Shown here piece by piece: positions 4,810-9,615 of a DNA stretch of 9,615 bases. The stretch's first letter is position 1; each line of letters starts with the position of its first letter. The position numbers and the translations under genes are program-made. The notes under the pieces were generated by a model, which did no database searches, was not told the DNA's origin, and saw only the letters and a program-made list of their open reading frames with translations. This DNA comes from JAJFTV01 sp964426355. Lineage in GTDB: Bacteria > Chloroflexota > Anaerolineae > Anaerolineales > Anaerolineaceae. The DNA lies in the NCBI GenBank assembly GCA_964426355.1, contig CAYRRA010000167.1, forward strand, positions 1-9,615, written 5' to 3'.

Positions 4810-5991
4810 TCAATTCAAGAACCCCTCTTTTTCAGAAACACAATACACACCGCCTGCGCTCATGGCAGCAATACAACGGTTGCAGTGATCGCAGTCAGAC
4901 GATACGATTTCACCGCTTTGCAGCTTGTTCACAAACTGCGCATCGCGCACAAGGGCACGCCCCAATTCAACAAAAGCAAAACCGGCAGCAAGAGCCTCTT
5001 GAATGTTCGCCAGGGAAAGCGCCCCTCCCACGTACACCACCGGTATTTTCACGGCATCACGGATGCGCAGCGCACCATCCAGCAGAAACAGCGGCTCAAA
5101 GGGATAATGCTGAACCATGAACCACCCGAAAAGACTCATCCCCAGGCGGATCAGCGCCTGGCTTTGGCTGTGTGCCATCTCGCGCGTGGGTACTCCGCCG
5201 CGCATCATGTAAAGCGGGGTGCGCGCCGTGAAACCACAGCTTGGCACCAACGCATCCGCACCGGCTTGCTCAAAACGCCGGGCAACCTCCACCGCCTCAT
5301 CCAGCTCCAGACCTCCCTTGAACCCATCGAACTGGTTCATCTTGACCAGCACAGGAAAATCCGCCCCGACCGCCTCACGCACTGCACTCAACACGGCTAA
5401 TGGGAAACGCAAGCGGTTCTCCAGGCTGCCGCCGTAGCCATCCCGCCGGCGGTTCGTCCAGGGCGAGATAAACTGGCTGAGCAGATACCCATGACCGGCA
5501 TGGATTTCCACTGCATCTAAACCCGCTTCCTTTGCCATGCGCGCCGACCGGGTAAAATCGTCTATCTTGTCATAAATATCTTTCTCGCTCATTTGCTGTG
5601 CAACCGAAAGCCGAAACAGGCAGAATTTGGCGGATGCGCCTAACGGACGCCTTCCGATCTCGCGCGGGCTGGAAAAGAAACCGCAATGCCCTAATTGAAT
5701 GGAAACCGCCGCGCCTTCACGGTGGACGGCATCGCTCAGCTTGCATAAGCCGGGGATGATCTCGGGGCGCATCCACATTTCATGCCCGAATGCTCGCCCG
5801 TCATAGCTCACTGAACAGTACTCAACGGTGGTCATGGCGCCGCCCCCCGCCCCAATTGCGCTGTGATGCTCAATCAGCTCAGGGTTCACATTTCCGCCCT
5901 GGCACATCCCTTCGAAACAACCTGCTCGAACCAGGCGGTTTCGAAGGACGAGACGGTTGATACGTGCTGAAGAAAATGGGTCAATTTGCAT
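4810..5991 (-). CDS. NADH:flavin oxidoreductase, Old Yellow Enzyme family
   Basis: The 393-residue cytosolic protein is an FMN-binding TIM-barrel ene-reductase. It probably uses NAD(P)H to reduce activated C=C bonds, but the substrate cannot be read. Family marks in order: LRNRLVRAG (16-24), SIQLGHCG (97-104, flavin-contacting Gln), VEIHAGHGYLLSQFISPWTNRRRDGYGGS (161-189), in which H164 and H167 are the substrate-binding pair and which ends in the RRDGYGGS signature, LVKMNQFDG (215-223) and FVELGRALVRD (340-350). The end carries C367-x2-C370-x2-C373 and C384, resembling the cluster-binding cysteines of the 2,4-dienoyl-CoA reductase branch, but without the C-terminal FAD/NADH domain. The start at 5991 is preferred over an in-frame ATG 21 codons upstream because GGGAGG lies 9 nt ahead. 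It is divergent from the CPBP gene. Confidence 0.92.
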   Translation of the reverse strand: MQIDPFSSARINRLVLRNRLVRAGCFEGMCQGGNVNPELIEHHSAIGAGGGAMTTVEYCSVSYDGRAFGHEMWMRPEIIPGLCKLSDAVHREGAAVSIQLGHCGFFSSPREIGRRPLGASAKFCLFRLSVAQQMSEKDIYDKIDDFTRSARMAKEAGLDAVEIHAGHGYLLSQFISPWTNRRRDGYGGSLENRLRFPLAVLSAVREAVGADFPVLVKMNQFDGFKGGLELDEAVEVARRFEQAGADALVPSCGFTARTPLYMMRGGVPTREMAHSQSQALIRLGMSLFGWFMVQHYPFEPLFLLDGALRIRDAVKIPVVYVGGALSLANIQEALAAGFAFVELGRALVRDAQFVNKLQSGEIVSSDCDHCNRCIAAMSAGGVYCVSEKEGFLN

Positions 5992-6025
5992 GGAATATCG
6001 CCTCCCGTCGTTTAATCTTATCACC

Positions 6026-6054
6026 ATTTCAGAATGCACCCCTCGATTTTCCAA
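6026..6054 (-). promoter_or_regulatory. Candidate promoter for the OYE gene
   Basis: On the minus strand TTGGAA (6054-6049) is 17 nt from TGAAAT (6031-6026). The transcript would begin near 6019 with a leader of about 28 nt containing GGGAGG. The -35 lies inside the CGATTT/AAATCG dyad. The -10 is poor, so this is tentative. Confidence 0.3.
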
Positions 6055-6058
6055 ATCG
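6044..6058. promoter_or_regulatory. Dyad CGATTT-TCC-AAATCG in the divergent promoter region
   Basis: A perfect 6-bp inverted repeat with a 3-nt centre lies where the -35 regions of both divergent genes are expected. It is a candidate operator for coordinated control of the OYE and CPBP genes. No regulator gene is adjacent. Confidence 0.45.
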
Positions 6059-6075
6059 CGTCCCAGTTGTTTTCC

Positions 6076-6089
6076 GGCTATAATTAGCC
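6076..6089 (+). promoter_or_regulatory. CPBP-gene -10 element embedded in a dyad
   Basis: TATAAT (6079-6084) is a consensus -10 inside the dyad GGCTA-TAAT-TAGCC (6076-6089). No clear -35 is found at 16-18 nt upstream, where the other dyad lies, so activation or weak basal expression is possible. Transcription would start near 6091, only about 12 nt before the ATG, with GGAGG (6093-6097) just fitting in. Confidence 0.55.
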
Positions 6090-6102
6090 ACTGGAGGATT
6101 AA

Positions 6103-6915
6103 ATGTCTCTATCGAACACCCACTCACCAGCCAACCCTGAAGCGGATTTGAACCGCTTTTTCGCGATGACCTTCATTATTTCATGGCTTTTCTGGCTGCC
6201 GCGTGTGCTGACGGATGCCGGGGTAATTGCACTGCCGGCTGTGTTGGATTGGGTTTTGAACATCCTGGCTTGGTTGAGCCCCAGCGCAGTGGCATTCTGG
6301 CTTACCTGGCGCAGTGAAGGGCGCACTGCTGTGCGCACGCTTTGGCTGCGCGGCTGGTCGTTGAAATTCGACCTGCGCTGGCTACTGCCCGCCATCCTGC
6401 TCATGCCCCTCATCGTTGGGGGAACCGCCCTGGCACTGCTTCTCATGGGAATGGATATTCCCAAAGAGCTTGGGGTTGCACCGGCAATGATGGTTCCTCT
6501 GTTCTTGTTGATGTACCTCATCGCGATAGGCGCTGAATTTGGCTGGCGCGGGTATGCCCTGAAACGGATGCAAGCCCGCCGCACGCCACTTCAAGCCAGC
6601 CTGATTCTCGGTCTGGCATGGGGGCTGTGGCATCTTCCATTGCACTACATCACAGCAAGCCCGTTTTCACAGATCCCGATGTGGCAGTTTTTTCTGCAAA
6701 CCACTGCTCTGTCGGTGCTTTACACCTGGCTGTATAACAAAACAGGCGCAAGCGTGTTGATTGTGATTCTCTTTTCCGCTTTTAGCGCGTTCAGTGCAGC
6801 GATCCTGCCCATCTGGCAAAGCAGCAACGGGCGATGGATTCTATTGTTGCTCACGGTCGCAGCCATTTTCGGGATGGCATTTTTCACCGGATTGCGAAAG
6901 TACAAGCGCAGTTGA
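6103..6915 (+). CDS. CPBP-family membrane protein, probably catalytically inactive
   Basis: The 270-residue polytopic membrane protein belongs to the CPBP (CAAX protease/bacteriocin-processing, ABI) family, normally intramembrane glutamyl proteases. About seven or eight hydrophobic segments are visible, including about 20-38, 48-68, 93-115, 127-143, 163-181, 197-211, 214-236 and 244-262. Motif 1, normally EExxxR, reads A144-E-F-G-W-R149, so the first, catalytic Glu is Ala. Motif 2 keeps its His (WGLWH, 173-177). Motif 3, normally HxxxN in an LFHAxxN context, reads LFSAFSA, so His becomes S225 and Asn becomes A229. Three of four active-site positions are therefore lost while the surrounding signature is intact. 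The start has GGAGG 5 nt ahead. The gene is divergent from the OYE gene. A non-proteolytic role (immunity, binding, chaperone) is inferred; no target is known. Confidence 0.88.
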   Translation: MSLSNTHSPANPEADLNRFFAMTFIISWLFWLPRVLTDAGVIALPAVLDWVLNILAWLSPSAVAFWLTWRSEGRTAVRTLWLRGWSLKFDLRWLLPAILLMPLIVGGTALALLLMGMDIPKELGVAPAMMVPLFLLMYLIAIGAEFGWRGYALKRMQARRTPLQASLILGLAWGLWHLPLHYITASPFSQIPMWQFFLQTTALSVLYTWLYNKTGASVLIVILFSAFSAFSAAILPIWQSSNGRWILLLLTVAAIFGMAFFTGLRKYKRS

Positions 6916-6924
6916 AGTACAAGC
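6898..6924 (+). repeat. Short direct repeat across the CPBP stop codon
   Basis: AAGTACAAGC occurs at 6898-6907 and again at 6915-6924, a 17-nt period that spans the end of the reading frame. It may be a small slippage duplication of the gene end. Confidence 0.5.
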
Positions 6925-6988
6925 CATTTTCTGTCGTCAATATTTTTTTCCTGGGGTTGTTCCAAAAGTCGGAAATGCGCTGCAAACA

Positions 6989-7010
6989 AGAAAAAGCACC
7001 CGCAAGGGTC
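6989..7010 (-). terminator. Weak candidate terminator after the ABC-F gene
   Basis: On the minus strand ACCC-TTGC-GGGT (7009-6998) is a 4-bp GC-rich stem followed, after GC, by TTTTT (6995-6991), about 30-45 nt beyond the ABC-F stop. The stem is short, so it is a possible intrinsic terminator only. Confidence 0.3.
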
Positions 7011-7027
7011 ACTGACCTGAGCTGACG

Positions 7028-7052
7028 AACAACCAGTTTATTCCTGGTTGTT
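7028..7052. repeat. 9-bp hairpin at the ABC-F stop codon
   Basis: AACAACCAG (7028-7036) pairs perfectly with CTGGTTGTT (7044-7052) around a 7-nt loop. The stop codon of the ABC-F gene lies in the loop and its last codons form one arm. No T-run follows directly. It may protect the mRNA 3' end or be part of termination between the convergent genes. Confidence 0.5.
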
Positions 7053-8963
7053 TGCAAGAATCTCAGACAGGTCGCCCCATTCTTCCAACAGCACATCCAG
7101 CCTGACCTGGATTTCCTGGTATTCTTCAGCCAGGCGCTGCACATCGCCTGCATCCTGCGGCGGGCGCTCCAATCGGCGGGCAACAACAGCCTGGCGGCTC
7201 TCCAGCTCAACGATCTTCATTTCGACCAGCGTCAGGCGTTCCCGATGCTGTTTAACTTCCCATTTGCTCAAGGTGCGTTCCTGCGGAGAGGTGTTTTTCT
7301 TTTTTGAACGCTGGGATCCCTGTTCTTCAGGTATTTCGGTTGACTCAGCTGCCTGGCGTGACGCGCGGTACTCGCTGTAGCTGCCGTCAAAAACGGTCAA
7401 CGAACCCGCCCCGGTCACAATCTCCCACACTTGCGTAGCCAGCGCATCGATCAGGTAGCGGTCATGCGAAACCAACAAAATCGTGCCGCCAAAATCAGCC
7501 AGCACCGATTGCAAAACCTCCTGCGAGGGCAGGTCGAGGTGATTGGTCGGCTCGTCCAGCAGCAGCAGGTTGGCACCTTTCAGAGCCAGGATCGCCAGCG
7601 CCAGGCGTCCACGCTCTCCACCGGAAAGCACACCCACCTGTTTGAACACATCTTCCTCGGTAAAAAGGAAACGCGCCAGGTAATTGCGCACCTCGGCGGG
7701 CAGCATGTTTGGCGCAGCTGCATCGATCTCATCCATCAGGGTCCAATCCAGATGTAGACCCTCGTGCGCCTGGGCAAAGTAACCAATATTCAGACTGGCG
7801 CCGAGGATGGTTTCACCCTCCAACGGTAGAATTTGCTCCAGGATGGTCTTCAAAAATGTCGTTTTCCCGGCGCCGTTCGGTCCAATCAATGCGGCACATT
7901 CGCCGCGCTTGAGCAATAAATCCGGCACGGTAAACAATGCCTTGTGGTCATCCTGATATCCCACCGCCAGTCCGCGCGTGCGCAGCACCAGGTCGCCGGA
8001 ACGTTCAGCTCTCCCCAGGTTAAGGTGCAACCGGCGTGCAGTCAGGTCAATCGGGCGGGCAAGCTGTGCTTCCTCCAGCAAACGCTCCAGCCGTCTTCGG
8101 CGCCCCTGCGCCTGGCGGGTGTTCTGCCCGGCGATATTTCGGCGGATATATTCCTCTTCTTTTTCGATAAACGCCTGCTGGCGTTCATATTCTGCCAGGC
8201 GGCGCTGATAACGGGCGGCGCGTTGTTCGATAAAAGCATTATAGTTGCCGTGATAAATTTCCAACGCCGGTGTCATCTCCCAGATCGTGTCCACCACCTG
8301 GTTGAGGAAGTAACGATCGTGGGAAACCAGCAAAACCGCCCCAGACCAATCGCGCAGGTATGCTTCCAGCCACTCAATCGCCGCAATATCCAGGTGATTG
8401 GTGGGTTCGTCCAGCAGCAGCACATCCGGCTCTCTGAGCAGCAAACGCCCCAGGTAAGCGCGTGTGCGCTCACCGCCCGAAAGCTGTGTGAGTGGGCGTT
8501 GAAAATCCTCAGTGGTAAAGCCCAGACCGGTCAATGTCTGGCGGATACGGTTTTCATAGGTGTAACCGCCGCGATGGTCAAACAACGATTGAAGCTTGCC
8601 GTATGCCTCCAGCGCTTTGTCGGCTTGCTCCGGGTCTGCCATCGCTTTTTCCAGGGCAGCCAGTTCCTTTTGCATCTCAACCACATCTTGAAAGGTCGCC
8701 AGGCATTCCTGCCACAAGGTTTTCTGCGAATCAATGGTTGCATTCTGCGGTAAATAGCCAATTTTAATACCCCGCGCACGCGTTACCATGCCGCTAAAGG
8801 AATCATCCAAACCAGCCAGCATACGCAGCAGGGTGGTTTTTCCCACCCCATTTGGTCCAACCAGACCAAGTCGCGCGCGATGTGGAATGCTCAAGGAAAG
8901 ACCGCTGAAGATATCTTCGGAGCCAAATGATTTCCCCAGGTCAACAGCCGTGATCAATGACAT
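7038..8963 (-). CDS. ABC-F family ATPase (ribosome-associated translation factor type)
   Basis: The 641-residue soluble protein has two ABC nucleotide-binding domains and no membrane segments, as in ABC-F proteins that enter the ribosomal E site. Domain 1 has Walker A GPNGVGKT (36-43), signature LSGGER (161-166) and Walker B LLLDEPTNHLD (182-192). A charged inter-domain linker (about 240-325, rich in Arg/Glu; IRRNIAGQNTRQAQGRRRR) follows, the segment that contacts P-site tRNA. Domain 2 has GPNGAGKT (361-368), LSGGERGR (446-453) and LLLDEPTNHLD (467-477). The C terminus (about 545-641) is a basic spacer plus coiled coil, as in Uup/YdiF-type members. The start at 8963 gives MSLITAVDLGKSF, with AGGA about 9 nt upstream; the open frame extends 24 codons further without family character. 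A housekeeping role is more likely than drug resistance, but the sequence does not settle this. Confidence 0.95.
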   Translation of the reverse strand: MSLITAVDLGKSFGSEDIFSGLSLSIPHRARLGLVGPNGVGKTTLLRMLAGLDDSFSGMVTRARGIKIGYLPQNATIDSQKTLWQECLATFQDVVEMQKELAALEKAMADPEQADKALEAYGKLQSLFDHRGGYTYENRIRQTLTGLGFTTEDFQRPLTQLSGGERTRAYLGRLLLREPDVLLLDEPTNHLDIAAIEWLEAYLRDWSGAVLLVSHDRYFLNQVVDTIWEMTPALEIYHGNYNAFIEQRAARYQRRLAEYERQQAFIEKEEEYIRRNIAGQNTRQAQGRRRRLERLLEEAQLARPIDLTARRLHLNLGRAERSGDLVLRTRGLAVGYQDDHKALFTVPDLLLKRGECAALIGPNGAGKTTFLKTILEQILPLEGETILGASLNIGYFAQAHEGLHLDWTLMDEIDAAAPNMLPAEVRNYLARFLFTEEDVFKQVGVLSGGERGRLALAILALKGANLLLLDEPTNHLDLPSQEVLQSVLADFGGTILLVSHDRYLIDALATQVWEIVTGAGSLTVFDGSYSEYRASRQAAESTEIPEEQGSQRSKKKNTSPQERTLSKWEVKQHRERLTLVEMKIVELESRQAVVARRLERPPQDAGDVQRLAEEYQEIQVRLDVLLEEWGDLSEILANNQE

Positions 8964-9073
8964 TTTTCTTGTTCCTAAAAATGGTTCTTTCAGATTTCGC
9001 GTAGAAGCAGGCAATAAAGCTGCGCTGCCTGGCAACCACGACGATCACCTGTGAGCCGGAAAGATTCGTGTAG

Positions 9074-9082
9074 AGTATACCA
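9074..9082 (-). promoter_or_regulatory. Extended -10 promoter for the ABC-F gene
   Basis: The minus strand reads TGGTATACT (9082-9074), a TGn extended -10 with five of six consensus positions. No good -35 is seen. Transcription would begin near 9067, giving a leader of about 104 nt before the ATG at 8963. Confidence 0.5.
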
Positions 9083-9574
9083 TTTTTAGTCATTGCGATG
9101 TGCGCACGTGACTGTTGTGTTGACTGTTCCATTTTGAGTAACAGGCAAGAAGATCTCCAACGGTGGCGGTGTTCCGAGCGGGATATACTCCAAATCAATA
9201 CAAATTTTGTAACAGACACACGCGCACGGCACAGTTTAGTTTAAATTTACATTCCGTGTTATTCGTTTCGCATGTTGCCGGTAGAAAACAGATGAAATTG
9301 TTACAAACTCAATATGCGGTGATGAAGGTCTCGGAAAATAATCCGAACCCAATATTCTGTTTCGCAAGAAATAATCGAGAAATTAATGGCGATCTGATGC
9401 CGAAAATGATAAACTATAGAAAGTTTTCCCAAAACTCTTATCTCAGTAGATGGAAATATGGACGTTTTTTATTGACGTAGTACACAGAGGTATTATTGAG
9501 CGATCTTCGAAAAAGGTTACACATCATCATGGTATTGGATATCGATCAATCTTTTTTGTATTAGATAGGAAAAA
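9083..9574. other. AT-rich stretch without a convincing gene, upstream of the TIR gene
   Basis: Beyond the ABC-F promoter the sequence becomes visibly AT-rich (roughly below 40% GC from about 9180). The only sizeable frame (9163-9480, plus strand) starts with GTG, has no Shine-Dalgarno and encodes a protein of no recognisable family. A shorter version from the ATG at 9292 also lacks a ribosome binding site. No tRNA, integrase or terminal repeats were seen. The segment probably contains the control region of the TIR-domain gene, but no promoter stands out. Confidence 0.5.
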
Positions 9575-9615
9575 ATGAGCCACGATATTTTCATCAGTTA
9601 TTCCAGCAAAGATAA
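9575..9615 (+). CDS. TIR-domain protein, N-terminal fragment (cut by the window edge)
   Basis: Only 13 codons are present, reading MSHDIFISYSSKD. This is the beta-strand A and first-loop motif (box 1, hDvFISYsskD) that opens bacterial TIR domains. Bacterial TIR domains act as NAD-degrading enzymes or signal-nucleotide producers in anti-phage systems, or as scaffolds in multi-domain signalling proteins. AGGA lies 4 nt before the ATG, so the start is credible. The TIR domain being at the very N terminus means effector or sensor modules would follow beyond the window. The gene sits at the edge of an AT-rich segment, fitting an accessory locus. Which system it belongs to cannot be told. A chance match is possible because the fragment is so short, but the match is exact to the family's most conserved segment. 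Confidence 0.75.
   Translation, partial: MSHDIFISYSSKD

Noticed and set aside
4666..5400. 244-codon plus-strand frame overlapping the OYE gene end
   Set aside because: Antisense to the OYE gene for most of its length. No domain, no ribosome binding site.
7944..8753. 269-codon plus-strand frame antisense to the ABC-F gene
   Set aside because: It mirrors conserved ABC-F codons, and the ABC-F protein has all Walker and signature motifs. The antisense frame is a by-product of codon bias.
9140..9200. tRNA-like fragment (GTTCCGAGCGGGATATACTCC)
   Set aside because: No cloverleaf pairing, anticodon arm or CCA-proximal acceptor stem can be drawn around it.
9163..9480. 105-codon plus-strand frame (GTG start) between the ABC-F and TIR genes
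   Set aside because: No ribosome binding site, no recognisable family, mixed residue composition without domain character, and AT-rich sequence where open frames are not expected to be rare. The shorter version from the ATG at 9292 has the same problems.
9471..9564. Promoter candidates for the TIR gene (TTGACG at 9472; TTGGAT at 9535 with a TATTAG-like -10)
   Set aside because: The first has no -10 at an acceptable spacing. The second would start transcription after the ribosome binding site. Neither is convincing.

Overview
The window is ordinary bacterial chromosome of roughly 50-55% GC in its genes. It carries nine complete protein genes and the first codons of a tenth at the right edge. 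Gene order and protein style (PadR with a DUF2812 membrane protein, a GWRGY-type CPBP protein, an ABC-F ATPase, an OYE-type flavoenzyme with a cysteine tail) would fit an Anaerolineae-like member of Chloroflexota. That placement is an impression from protein style, not a demonstrated assignment. No rRNA, tRNA, CRISPR array, transposase or integrase was found.

Positions 1-3242 (minus strand) read from right to left: msrA (methionine sulfoxide reductase A), a DegV-family fatty-acid-binding protein, bfr (bacterioferritin) and an HD-domain 5'-deoxynucleotidase-like gene. bfr and the HD gene are 16 nt apart and probably co-transcribed. The others are separated by unusually long (about 350 nt) AT-rich spacers holding clean inverted repeats. 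msrA and bfr suggest an oxidative-stress and iron theme, but no shared operator was proven. The degV gene has no Shine-Dalgarno sequence, and an extended -10 lies right at its ATG, so its mRNA may be leaderless.

Positions 3243-4423 (plus strand) hold a textbook PadR repressor module. A near-consensus promoter (TTGACA, 17 nt, TAATAT) overlaps and is followed by three small palindromes. Then come a 109-aa PadR regulator and, overlapping it by ATGA, a DUF2812 protein with two membrane segments. This looks like an autoregulated two-gene operon.

Positions 4424-4809 are a gene-free stretch with two direct copies and one diverged inverted copy of a REP-like palindromic repeat. Positions 4810-6915 contain a divergent pair: an OYE-family NADH:flavin oxidoreductase (minus) and a CPBP-family membrane protein (plus). 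They are separated by 111 nt with two dyads. The CPBP protein keeps the fold signature but has lost three of the four catalytic positions.

Positions 7038-8963 encode a two-cassette ABC-F ATPase (minus), a ribosome-associated translation factor type. From about 9060 the GC content drops visibly, and about 500 nt carry no convincing gene. The window ends 13 codons into a TIR-domain protein (start 9575), which probably marks the beginning of an accessory, possibly defence-related, locus beyond the window.
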